Origin: Streptomyces cinerochromogenes
GTDB taxonomy: Bacteria > Actinomycetota > Actinomycetes > Streptomycetales > Streptomycetaceae
Assembly (NCBI RefSeq): GCF_014648635.1
Contig: NZ_BMRM01000001.1
Location: 620,001-684,000 of the forward strand
Reading direction: 5' to 3'
Length of the DNA stretch: 64,000 nt
Shown: piece by piece, positions 21,182-29,381 of the stretch
How the letters are laid out: each line of letters begins with the position of its first letter
Numbering within the stretch: position 1 is the stretch's first letter
Notes under the pieces: generated by a model
The model's input: the letters and a program-made list of their open reading frames with translations, nothing else
Told to the model about the DNA's origin: nothing
Databases searched by the model: none
Program-made: the position numbers and the translations under genes

Positions 21182-22780
21182 TCAGCGCGCCGGCCAGGGC
21201 ACCTGCGGCGACCGGTAGTAGTGGATGCCGAGGGCGTCCCAGCGCGGGCCCTGTGCCGCGAGCCGCACCCTGTAGGCGTTCCAGCCGTGCGTGGCCGCCG
21301 GGGACCAGCCCAGCTCGGCCGCGCCGGCGAGCCGCGGGAACGCCATGTACTCGATGTCGGCGGACCGGGTGAGGGTCTCGGACCACAGCGGTGCCTCGAC
21401 GCCCCTGATCGCTGAGGCGGGTGCTCCGGCGAGGTAGGCGCCCGGGTTCCAGTCGTAGGACCGTCTGACCTCGACCAGGCCCGCCCACTTGGTGCCGAGG
21501 CGGGTGCCGCTCGTGTACTTCATGTCGAGGTAGATCCGGTCGGCCGGGGACAGGATCAGACCGGTGCCGTTCCGGGCGGCCTGGGCGACCTGGGCCTTCT
21601 CCGCCGCGTTGGTGCCGTCCAGGCCCCAGTACTGGGCGAGGGCGCCGCGGGCCGGGTGGGCCCCGGTGAGCTGGTGCCAGCCGATGACCGTCTTGCCGTA
21701 CCGGGCGACGACCGGCTGCACGCGGTCCATGAAGCTCACGTAGTCGGTGTGGCTGGTGGAGTGCGCCTCGTCGCCGCCGATGTGCAGGTAGCGGCCGGGG
21801 GTGAGGGCGGCCAGTTCCCGGACCACGTCGTCCACGAAGTCGTAGGTGACCTGCTTGGGCACGCACAGCGAGCTGAAGCCGACCTGGGTGCCGGTGTACA
21901 GCGGGGGTGCCACGCCGTCGCAGGTGAGCTGCGCGTAGGAGGCGAGGGCGGCGTTGGTGTGGCCGGGCATGTCGATCTCGGGGACGACCTCCAGGTAGCG
22001 GGAGGCCGCGTACCGGACGATCTCCCGGTAGTCGTCCTTGGTGTAGAAGCCGCCCCGGCCGCCGCCGACCTGGGTGGAGCCGCCGTAGGAGGCCAGGCGC
22101 GGCCAGGAGTCGACGGCGATGCGCCAGCCCTGGTCGTCGCTGAGGTGCAGGTGCAGCTCGTTGACCTTGTAGAGCGCCAGCTGGTCGATGTAGCGCTCGA
22201 CCTGGGCGACGGTGAAGAAGTGCCGGGAGACGTCCAGCATGGCGCCGCGGTAGGCGTAGCGGGGGCGGTCCTGCACCGTGCCGCCGGCGATCTGCCAGGT
22301 CGTGCGCTGGACGGTCCTCTTCTCGACGGCCGCCGGGAGGAGCTGGCGCAGCGTCTGGACGCCGTGGAAGAGGCCGGCGGGGGTACGCGCGGTGAGGGTG
22401 ACCCCGCGGGCGCCGCTCTGCAGCCGGTAGCCCTCGGCGCCGAAGTCACCGCTCGCCAGGTGGAGTCGGATGCCTCCGGTGCCGCGGTCGGTGACGGGGA
22501 GCGGGTAGCCGGTGGCGGGGCGCAGCAGGCCGGCCAGGTAGGCGCCGATGCCGCGGACCTCGGCGGAGGCGTCGACGCGGACGGCGGTGGCGCGGGTGAT
22601 GCGGTACGGCGTTCCGCCCGGGGTGACCGAGGCGGGTGCCGGGACCACCCGGTTCAGCGGGGTCGGGGCGGCCTCGGCCGCGGGGGCCGCGCCCAGGGTG
22701 AAGGCGCCGGCCGCCGCGAGCAGCAGCAGGGCAGCGAGGACGCGGGGCGTTCGGGGAGTCGTGCTGTGGTTCCGTCTCAC
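21182..22780 (-). CDS. Secreted beta-N-acetylhexosaminidase (GH20)
   Basis: The 532-residue precursor has a signal peptide, then a GH20b domain, then the GH20 barrel. The substrate-assisted catalytic pair is D337-E338 in HIGGDEAHS. Other family marks are YRGAMLDVSRHF, LHLHLSDDQGWRI and VPEIDMPGHTNA. It removes terminal GlcNAc from chito-oligosaccharides or wall fragments outside the cell. The GTG at 22780 follows AAGGGAG. A chitinase lies 15 kb away and glmS 3 kb away, fitting amino-sugar use, though no shared regulation is visible. Confidence 0.92.
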   Translation of the reverse strand: MRRNHSTTPRTPRVLAALLLLAAAGAFTLGAAPAAEAAPTPLNRVVPAPASVTPGGTPYRITRATAVRVDASAEVRGIGAYLAGLLRPATGYPLPVTDRGTGGIRLHLASGDFGAEGYRLQSGARGVTLTARTPAGLFHGVQTLRQLLPAAVEKRTVQRTTWQIAGGTVQDRPRYAYRGAMLDVSRHFFTVAQVERYIDQLALYKVNELHLHLSDDQGWRIAVDSWPRLASYGGSTQVGGGRGGFYTKDDYREIVRYAASRYLEVVPEIDMPGHTNAALASYAQLTCDGVAPPLYTGTQVGFSSLCVPKQVTYDFVDDVVRELAALTPGRYLHIGGDEAHSTSHTDYVSFMDRVQPVVARYGKTVIGWHQLTGAHPARGALAQYWGLDGTNAAEKAQVAQAARNGTGLILSPADRIYLDMKYTSGTRLGTKWAGLVEVRRSYDWNPGAYLAGAPASAIRGVEAPLWSETLTRSADIEYMAFPRLAGAAELGWSPAATHGWNAYRVRLAAQGPRWDALGIHYYRSPQVPWPAR

Positions 22781-22878
22781 ATGCGCTCCCTTCGGATGGG
22801 GTCGACCGTCGGACGGGTACCGACCGCCCGACGTGGTCGAGACCAACTGTCCCGCAGATCGGGTGGAACAATCCCCGC

Positions 22879-23751
22879 ATGGCGGAAATCATCCAGAAGG
22901 ACGGCACCTGGGCCTTCGACGGCGACGCCCTGCGCCTCACGCCGGGCCGGGACAAGAACGTGGGCCTGCTCCGCCGCGAGCTGGGCGAACTGGTCGTGCC
23001 GCTGGGTGCGTTGGCCGGGATCTCGTTCGAGCAGGGCCGGAAGGCGGGGCGGCTCAGGCTGCGGCTGCGCGACGGCGCCGATCCCCTCCTCCAGGCCACG
23101 GCGGGCCGGCTGGCCGGGGCGCACGACCCGTATCAGCTGGCCGTGGAGCCCGACCGGTACGGGGTCGCCGAGTACGTCGCCGACGAGGTGCGCAACGCCC
23201 TGCTGCTGGACGGGGTGTCCGCGGACCCGGTCACCGCCTACCTGCTGCCGGGCCCGCCGGTGCCGGTGTCCGTCTCGGCCGGGGACGGCACGGCGGGCTT
23301 CGACGGGGACCGGGTGCGGCTGGAGTGGAACTGGAAGACGGAGGACGCCAAGGCCTCGTCCGGTCCGCGCACGATCCCCCTCGACGAGATCACCGGTGTG
23401 GAGTGGCAGCCGGCGGCCGGGCTGGAGAACGGGCATCTGCGGTTCCTGGTGCGCGGCGCCCCGGCCGCCGTGCCGCCCAAGTACGACCCGAACGCGGTCG
23501 AGCTGTGGGGCTTCAGGAAGGACCCGCTGATGGCCCTGGTCGCGGCGGCCGTGCAGGCGCGCCTGCCGCACCCCTCGGCGGCCGGGCCGATGGTGCCGCG
23601 GATCCCGCCGCAGCGGGCCGCGGAGCCGGCCGGGGACGACCACGACGTGCTGCTGCGCCGGCTGCGGGAGCTGGGCGAGCTGCACCGCGACGGGGTGCTG
23701 ACCGACGAGGAGTTCGCGCTGGCCAAACAGGCGGTCCTCAAGCGCATGTGA
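22879..23751 (+). CDS. DUF4429/SHOCT domain protein
   Basis: The 290-residue protein starts with two similar beta-rich halves (the DUF4429 pattern; residues 1-110 and 120-215) and ends with a SHOCT helix pair (LLRRLRELGELHRDGVLTDEEFALAKQAVL). SHOCT tails occur on many unrelated proteins and probably aid oligomerisation or membrane association. No enzyme motif is seen. It is divergent from the hexosaminidase gene across 98 bases. Its stop codon lies within a terminator hairpin. Confidence 0.8.
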   Translation: MAEIIQKDGTWAFDGDALRLTPGRDKNVGLLRRELGELVVPLGALAGISFEQGRKAGRLRLRLRDGADPLLQATAGRLAGAHDPYQLAVEPDRYGVAEYVADEVRNALLLDGVSADPVTAYLLPGPPVPVSVSAGDGTAGFDGDRVRLEWNWKTEDAKASSGPRTIPLDEITGVEWQPAAGLENGHLRFLVRGAPAAVPPKYDPNAVELWGFRKDPLMALVAAAVQARLPHPSAAGPMVPRIPPQRAAEPAGDDHDVLLRRLRELGELHRDGVLTDEEFALAKQAVLKRM

Positions 23752-23758
23752 GGACCGC
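23731..23758 (+). terminator. Hairpin overlapping the DUF4429 stop codon
   Basis: A perfect 10-bp stem (23731-23740 with 23749-23758) includes the TGA stop at 23749. It also lies 15 bases past the end of the converging phosphatase gene. Confidence 0.65.
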
Positions 23759-23773
23759 CTGCCCGCGGACGGC

Positions 23774-25354
23774 CTACTTGGCCTTGCGGGAGACCGTGAA
23801 GTGGTCGATGCGGTCGCCGGTCTCGGCGATGCCCGACACCTTCAGCGTGGTCTGCCGGCCCTTCGGGGCGGGCGTGACGTCCACGCGGAGGAAGGAGTAG
23901 TTGAGGTAGCGCACCCGGGACCAGGCGACGGTCTCGTCGACCTTGCCGTCCTTGGTGTTCACGAACGAGGCGACCGAGTCGGTCTCGTGCTCGTGGCCCT
24001 CGTAGGAGTCGGGGGCGGAGAAGGCGTACAGGCTGCGGCCGGCGGCGCCCGCGGTGACGTAGACCACGCCGTCGGTCTCGGGGTAGGCGGTTCCGCCGAT
24101 CGGCAGCTTCCGGGTGACCTTGCCCGCCTTGATGACGTCGGTGCGCTCGTACTGGTGGTTGTGGCCGTTGATGACCAGGTCCACCGTGTACTTCTCGAAC
24201 AGCGGCACCCACTCCTGGCGGACGCCGCCCTCGGAGGCGTGCGCGGTGGAGGTGCAGTAGGCGCAGTGGTGGAAGAAGACGACGACGAAGTCGACGTCCT
24301 TGGCGGCGCGGAACTTCTTCAGCTGTCGTTCCAGCCATTTGGTCTGGGTTCCGCCCGATATGCCCAGGTTCGCCGGTATCTCGAAGGAGATGTCGTTGGC
24401 GTCGAGCGAGATGACGGCCGTGTTGCCGTAGACGAAGGAGTAGACGCCCGGCAGGTTCTTCGGGTCCGGCCCGTTGTCGGGGAGCGTCCAGCGGGCCTCC
24501 TCGCCGCCGTAGCCGTTGGGCGAGTACCAGGCCTCCATGTCGTGGTTGCCGTAGGCCGGCATCCACGGGACCTGCTTGGCGACCGACTCGGTCTGGTACA
24601 GGAACTGGTCCCAGGTGCGCGAGTCGAACCCGGCGTCGGTGGTCTTGCCCGCACCGGCCGGGTCGCCGTAGGCGATGTCACCGGCGTGCAGGTGGAAGGC
24701 CGGGTTCTGGCCGAGGATCAGGGCGTTGTTGGCCAGGCCGTGGTAGCCGACACCCTCGTCGCCGAAGGCGGTGAAGGTGAAGGGCGCCTTGTGGGCGGGG
24801 GCGGTGGTGAAGGTGCCCAGGGTGCCCGCCAGGTGCGGCTGGGCCGGGTCGAAGCCCTGGTGGCCGACGCCGTAGTAGTACGTCCTGCCGGGGCGCAGGT
24901 GGGTCAGCTTGGCGTGCAGGTAGTACTGGGTGTGGTCACCGCTCGCGCCGACACCGGCCGGGGTGTAGAGGGTGCGGACCTCGGCCTCGATCCTGCGGGA
25001 GAGGTCCCAGGGGTGGGCGCCGATGCGGATGAACGGCTTCTTGACGGCCACCGGGACCTGCCAGGAGACGGTGACCTCGGTGCGCGGGTCGTTGCCCCAG
25101 GCCAGGTGGCGGCCGAAGGGGGCGACGAGCGAACCGTCGACCGTGGCGGCGGAGGTGACGGTCCGCTGGGCCGGCACGGCCGCCTGGGCGGTGGCGCCCG
25201 GCACGAACGCGCCGCCCGCGACGGCGCCCAGGGTGACGGCGCCACCCCTGATCATGGTGCGCCGCGAGAATCTGGCGCGCAGGTACTCATGCTGCTCGGC
25301 CATGCTCATGCGCGCGGCCAGCTTCTCGGGTACTCCCATACGAGGAATGTCCAT
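23774..25354 (-). CDS. Tat-exported purple-acid-phosphatase-like metallophosphoesterase
   Basis: The 526-residue precursor has an unusually long N-terminal stretch before a twin-arginine signal (RFSRRTMIRGGAVTLGA, near residue 35). A fibronectin-like domain (VTVSWQVP) follows, then the phosphoesterase core with FGDEGVGYH, HAGDIAYGD, YGNHDME, FFHHCAYCT and NGHNHQYER. Tat export suits a metal loaded in the cytoplasm. It probably frees phosphate outside the cell. Starts at 25354 and 25339 are both possible; neither has a strong ribosome site. No Pho box was recognised upstream. Confidence 0.85.
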   Translation of the reverse strand: MDIPRMGVPEKLAARMSMAEQHEYLRARFSRRTMIRGGAVTLGAVAGGAFVPGATAQAAVPAQRTVTSAATVDGSLVAPFGRHLAWGNDPRTEVTVSWQVPVAVKKPFIRIGAHPWDLSRRIEAEVRTLYTPAGVGASGDHTQYYLHAKLTHLRPGRTYYYGVGHQGFDPAQPHLAGTLGTFTTAPAHKAPFTFTAFGDEGVGYHGLANNALILGQNPAFHLHAGDIAYGDPAGAGKTTDAGFDSRTWDQFLYQTESVAKQVPWMPAYGNHDMEAWYSPNGYGGEEARWTLPDNGPDPKNLPGVYSFVYGNTAVISLDANDISFEIPANLGISGGTQTKWLERQLKKFRAAKDVDFVVVFFHHCAYCTSTAHASEGGVRQEWVPLFEKYTVDLVINGHNHQYERTDVIKAGKVTRKLPIGGTAYPETDGVVYVTAGAAGRSLYAFSAPDSYEGHEHETDSVASFVNTKDGKVDETVAWSRVRYLNYSFLRVDVTPAPKGRQTTLKVSGIAETGDRIDHFTVSRKAK

Positions 25355-25504
25355 GGCGTCTGAAACTCGTCCGCCAGGGCGACGGGACACAAGACGCAGG
25401 ATGGACAACGTGCGAACAGCGCACCATGAGAGATTCAACAGGCGCTTGCCCGGAATCGGGCACGATTCTTGCGAAAGACGCGCCGGTACTCCAGGATCTA
25501 CCGG

Positions 25505-25762
25505 GTGCACGAGGAACTTGTCGATCATCTGACGCGCTCCACGCCCCTGAACCGGGGCGAGGCGCTGCGGGTGATCCAGGACGTGCTCGCCTACTTCGAC
25601 GAGACGACCCAGGACTTCGTCCGTCGCCGCCACCGCGAACTCCAGACCCAGGGCCTGGTGAACGCGGAGATCTTCGAACGGATCGGGGCGGACCTGAAAT
25701 ACCGGGCGGTGGCGCCGCCGGAGCTGACGCTCAGGCAGCTGCGCCGCATGGTCTACGGCTGA
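25505..25762 (+). CDS. Conserved small hypothetical protein (85 aa)
   Basis: The short acidic helical protein (MHEELVDHLTRSTPLNRGEALRV..., ending LRQLRRMVYG) looks like a conserved single-domain cytoplasmic protein; I do not know a function. The GTG at 25505 has AGGA 8 bases upstream. A TTG at 25469 in the same frame would add 12 basic residues and has a poorer site. It ends 26 bases before glmS and may be its operon partner. Confidence 0.6.
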   Translation: MHEELVDHLTRSTPLNRGEALRVIQDVLAYFDETTQDFVRRRHRELQTQGLVNAEIFERIGADLKYRAVAPPELTLRQLRRMVYG

Positions 25763-25788
25763 GACGCCAGGCTGAGAGATACCTGTAT

Positions 25789-27606
25789 ATGTGCGGAATT
25801 GTCGGATACATCGGGAAGCGTGACGTGGCGCCCCTGCTGCTGGAGGGCCTCCAGCGGCTGGAGTACCGCGGCTACGACTCCGCGGGCATCGTCGTCACCT
25901 CCCCGAAGACGCCCGGCCTGAAGATGGTCAAGGCCAAGGGCCGGGTGCGCGACCTGGAGGCCAAGGTCCCGGCGCGCTTCAAGGGCACCACCGGTATCGC
26001 CCACACCCGCTGGGCCACCCACGGCGCCCCCTCCGACGTGAACGCCCACCCGCACATGTCGGCCGACAGCAAGGTGGCCGTCGTCCACAACGGCATCATC
26101 GACAACGCCGCCGACCTGCGCCGCAAGCTGGAGGCGGACGGCGTCGAGTTCCTCTCCGAGACCGACACCGAGGTCCTCGTCCACCTGATCGCCCGCTCCA
26201 CGGCCGAGAAGCTGGAGGACAAGGTCCGCGAGACCCTCCGGGTGGTCGAGGGCACCTACGGCATCGCGGTCATGCACGCCGACTTCTCCGACCGCATCGT
26301 GGTGGCCCGCAACGGCTCCCCCGTCGTCCTCGGCATCGGCGAGAAGGAGATGTTCGTCGCCTCGGACATCGCCGCGCTGGTCGCCCACACCCGCCAGATA
26401 GTGACGCTGGACGACGGCGAGATGGCCACCCTCAAGGCCGACGACTTCCGCACGTACACCACCGAGGGCACCCGCACCTCGGCCGAGCCGACCACCGTGG
26501 AGTGGGAGGCGGCGTCGTACGACATGGGCGGCCACGACACCTACATGCACAAGGAGATCCACGAGCAGGCCGACGCCGTGGACCGCGTGCTGCGCGGCCG
26601 CATCGACGACCGGTTCTCCACCGTGCACCTCGGCGGCCTCAACCTGGACGCCCGCGAGGCCCGGCAGATCCGCCGCGTGAAGATCCTCGGCTGCGGCACC
26701 TCGTACCACGCGGGCATGATCGGCGCCCAGATGATCGAGGAGCTGGCCCGCATCCCCGCCGACGCCGAGCCGGCCTCCGAGTTCCGCTACCGCAACGCGG
26801 TGGTCGACCCCGACACCCTGTACATCGCGGTCTCCCAGTCCGGTGAGACGTACGACGTCCTGGCCGCCGTCCAGGAGCTGAAGCGCAAGGGCGCCCGGGT
26901 CCTCGGCGTGGTCAACGTGGTGGGCTCCGCGATCGCCCGCGAGGCCGACGGCGGCATCTACGTGCACGCCGGCCCGGAGGTCTGCGTCGTCTCGACCAAG
27001 TGCTTCACCAACACCACGGTCGCCTTCGCCCTGCTCGCCCTGCACCTCGGCCGCACCCGCGACCTCTCCGTGCGCGACGGCAAGCGGATCATCGAGGGCC
27101 TGCGCAGGCTGCCCGAGCAGATCACCGAGATCCTCAAGCAGGAAGAGGAGATCAAGCAGCTGGCGGAGGCCTACGCCGACGCCCGCTCGATGCTCTTCAT
27201 CGGCCGCGTCCGGGGCTACCCGGTGGCCCGCGAGGCCTCCCTGAAGCTCAAGGAGGTCTCCTACATCCACGCCGAGGCCTACCCCGCCTCCGAGCTGAAG
27301 CACGGCCCGCTGGCCCTCATCGAGCCGGCCCTGCCCACGGTCGCGATCGTCCCCGACGACGACCTGCTGGAGAAGAACCGCGCGGCCCTGGAGGAGATCA
27401 AGGCCCGCGAGGGCAAGATCCTCGCCGTCGCCCACCAGCACCAGGAGAAGGCCGACCAGACGATCCTCGTCCCGAAGAACGAGGACGAACTGGACCCCAT
27501 CCTGATGGGCATCCCCCTCCAGCTGCTGGCTTACCACACGGCCAAGGCCCTGGGCCGGGACATCGACAAGCCGCGGAACCTCGCGAAGTCGGTGACGGTG
27601 GAGTAG
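25789..27606 (+). CDS. glmS: Glucosamine-6-phosphate synthase (glutamine:fructose-6-phosphate transaminase)
   Basis: The 605-residue enzyme makes glucosamine-6-phosphate for peptidoglycan. Cys2 after the initiator Met (MCGIVGYIG) is the glutaminase nucleophile. RLEYRGYDSAGI and HTRWATHGAPSDVNAHPH complete the N-terminal domain. Two SIS domains follow (GCGTSYHAG, SQSGETYDV, then VTVE at the C terminus). Length is normal. The neighbouring chitinase and hexosaminidase could feed the same pool. S. coelicolor has, as I recall, more than one glmS; this is the copy near adpA. Confidence 0.93.
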   Translation: MCGIVGYIGKRDVAPLLLEGLQRLEYRGYDSAGIVVTSPKTPGLKMVKAKGRVRDLEAKVPARFKGTTGIAHTRWATHGAPSDVNAHPHMSADSKVAVVHNGIIDNAADLRRKLEADGVEFLSETDTEVLVHLIARSTAEKLEDKVRETLRVVEGTYGIAVMHADFSDRIVVARNGSPVVLGIGEKEMFVASDIAALVAHTRQIVTLDDGEMATLKADDFRTYTTEGTRTSAEPTTVEWEAASYDMGGHDTYMHKEIHEQADAVDRVLRGRIDDRFSTVHLGGLNLDAREARQIRRVKILGCGTSYHAGMIGAQMIEELARIPADAEPASEFRYRNAVVDPDTLYIAVSQSGETYDVLAAVQELKRKGARVLGVVNVVGSAIAREADGGIYVHAGPEVCVVSTKCFTNTTVAFALLALHLGRTRDLSVRDGKRIIEGLRRLPEQITEILKQEEEIKQLAEAYADARSMLFIGRVRGYPVAREASLKLKEVSYIHAEAYPASELKHGPLALIEPALPTVAIVPDDDLLEKNRAALEEIKAREGKILAVAHQHQEKADQTILVPKNEDELDPILMGIPLQLLAYHTAKALGRDIDKPRNLAKSVTVE

Positions 27607-27622
27607 GACGCCGGAAAAGAAC

Positions 27623-27660
27623 GGGCCCCCGCGCGGCCACCTTCTGCGCGGGGGTCCTTT
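27623..27660 (+). terminator. glmS terminator
   Basis: A 12-bp stem with one G-U pair (27623-27634 with 27646-27657) is followed by TTT, starting 16 bases after the glmS stop. Confidence 0.9.
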
Positions 27661-27889
27661 CCGTGCTGCCGCTCATCGGCCGGCGGCCGTCACCCCCCGG
27701 CCCGCAGCACGCCCCGGAAGGGCCGCCGGACGCGGCCACGCCGTCCACGGCGGGCTCCCTTCGTGCGGATGCAGCTGTGCGGTAAGCGCTATATGCCCTT
27801 CGCGACGGCGCGAACCACCTCTACGCGCGAGTAGTTCCGCGCTGCACCAACTCCGGGCGCGGCTCAGGGAGTCGGGAAGGCGAGGGGGT

Positions 27890-28417
27890 TCAGGGAATGA
27901 CGATCACGGGCCGCTGCGCCCGCTTGGCGAGCCGTCCCGCGACGGAGCCGAAGATCCGGCCGACGATGCCGTGCGTGGAGCCGACGACGATCGCGTCCGC
28001 CTCGTACTCCCGCCCGACCTCCTCCAGCTCGTGACAGATGTCACCGCCCCGCTCGACCAGGATCCACGGCACCTCGGCCAGATAGTCCGCACAGGCCAGC
28101 TCCAGCCCCAGGACCTCCGTGCGGTGGTCCGGCACGTCGACGAAGACCGGCGGCTCGCAGCCGGCCCACACCGTGGTGGGCAGCCGGTTGGCGACATGGA
28201 CGATGATCAGGCCGGAGTGGGACCGGTGGGCCATGCCGATCGCGTAGGCGAGGGCGCGCTCACTGGAGGTGGAGCCGTCGAAGCCGACGACGACTCCGTG
28301 CCGGAAGGCGGGGTCGCAGGAAGGACGTGCCTCTTCCGCCGCCAGGGGATCGGCCGCCGTGGGGTCGGCGACCGGCCGCTTGCGGTCCGCGGGTTCGAAG
28401 AATTCGTGACCGGCCAT
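27890..28417 (-). CDS. Universal stress protein
   Basis: This 175-residue single UspA domain has a 35-residue charged N-terminal extension. The fold starts GVVVGFDGSTSSERAL, and the ATP-binding signature G-x2-G-x9-GS is present in GSTHGIVGRIFGSVAGRL before the final VIVIP strand. Such proteins bind ATP and help survival in stress or low oxygen. The ATG at 28417 has only a weak ribosome site. Palindromes 60-100 bases upstream may control it. Confidence 0.88.
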   Translation of the reverse strand: MAGHEFFEPADRKRPVADPTAADPLAAEEARPSCDPAFRHGVVVGFDGSTSSERALAYAIGMAHRSHSGLIIVHVANRLPTTVWAGCEPPVFVDVPDHRTEVLGLELACADYLAEVPWILVERGGDICHELEEVGREYEADAIVVGSTHGIVGRIFGSVAGRLAKRAQRPVIVIP

Positions 28418-28479
28418 GGCTGTCTCGGCGTTGTGATCCTTGATCGGGTGGGACGACAGTGTGCGGCGGAGCTGTGTCC

Positions 28480-28515
28480 GGGAAACATCTTCCCAAGCCC
28501 ATACCCCCAAGGGTA
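28480..28515. promoter_or_regulatory. Two adjacent palindromes upstream of the universal stress gene
   Basis: GGGAA-N5-TTCCC (28480-28494) and TACCC-N4-GGGTA (28502-28515) lie side by side in the 315-base gap between the stress-protein gene and the small membrane-protein gene. Their centres are about 22 bp apart. No regulator can be named. Nothing else stands out in this gap. Confidence 0.4.
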
Positions 28516-28732
28516 CGGCGGCACGCCTCCCGAGCCCAGACACCGCGCACGCTCCGTGAGCGGCCCCCCGACGTCCGTAGGGGTTCACCGGAGCATGCAC
28601 GAGCCGCGCCCGTAACGCAATGGTTGCTGCCCCGTACAGGCGGTTTGCACGGCGTTCACAGATGCGCCTGCGGTGACCGAGCGGTCGGACGGGCGTTGAA
28701 TCGGGGTGAGCCACCGCCACAGGGAGTACGAG

Positions 28733-29002
28733 ATGCCCGCACCCCGCCCCAGCAGCGACCCGCGCCCCGCGCCGGACACCGCGAGTGATGTGATCCGCTG
28801 GGCGGCCTTCAGCTGCGTACTCGTCCCCGTGGTGCTCGTCTGGTACGGCACCTCGCTGGCCGGCGCCACGGGCGCCGCGCTGGGCCTCGCCGCCGTCACG
28901 GCGGCCTGCCGGGTGCTGCTGCGCCGTTCCGAGCGGTGCGCCCGGCATTGCGAGGCGCAAAGAGGCGGACGTCACACCCGGGAGCAGACACCGGTCGACT
29001 GA
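28733..29002 (+). CDS. Small membrane protein (89 aa)
   Basis: The product has a Pro-rich cytoplasmic start, then two close hydrophobic stretches (VIRWAAFSCVLVPVVLVWYG and a Gly/Ala-rich one, residues 20-60), and a basic, Cys-containing tail (RRSERCARHCEAQRGG). No function is known to me. The ATG at 28733 has GGGAG 8 bases upstream. It lies just before the long adpA leader. Confidence 0.6.
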   Translation: MPAPRPSSDPRPAPDTASDVIRWAAFSCVLVPVVLVWYGTSLAGATGAALGLAAVTAACRVLLRRSERCARHCEAQRGGRHTREQTPVD

Positions 29003-29381
29003 CCTGTTTCCGCGCCTTTGAACGCTGCTTTTCAGCCAACTTCTCGATATCGGCCAGGAGGGGTCCGAACCACCCTCCAACCCCCGTTCCACCTGCACGG
29101 AAAGGGTCTACGAGCCGCTGCGCACCCTACGCGGTTTGGCCACTGCGACAAGGCGCACTTCCCTGCACGCCTCGCGAGTGCAACGCTTCGTGATCGAATG
29201 CTTCACGCCAAGTTGTCATGTCGACAATGTGCCGCGTGGGGAACTGGTCACCGCGCGATTGCGGGAGCCAGTAAATTCGATCTTGACTGTCTTTACGGCG
29301 GGGGACTCGTGCAGGACCGAGGGGAAACGTGCAGGAGCGACACAACCGAGGAGCCGCGACCACCGAGGGGGGCTTAGCAGT
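29003..29381 (+). promoter_or_regulatory. adpA upstream/leader region
   Basis: The 379 bases before adpA contain no convincing gene. A TTGACT box at 29283-29288 with a loose -10 about 16 bases on is a possible promoter. CTTCACGCCA at 29201-29210 matches the AdpA binding consensus TGGCSNGWWY on the opposite strand at 9 of 10 positions, so self-regulation is possible. An ATG at 29136 is in frame with adpA, but a product starting there would not match known AdpA starts. Confidence 0.45.

Noticed and set aside
29136..29381. N-terminal extension of AdpA from the ATG at 29136
   Set aside because: The extra 82 residues are not AdpA-like, and the ATG at 29382 has a good ribosome site and matches known AdpA starts.
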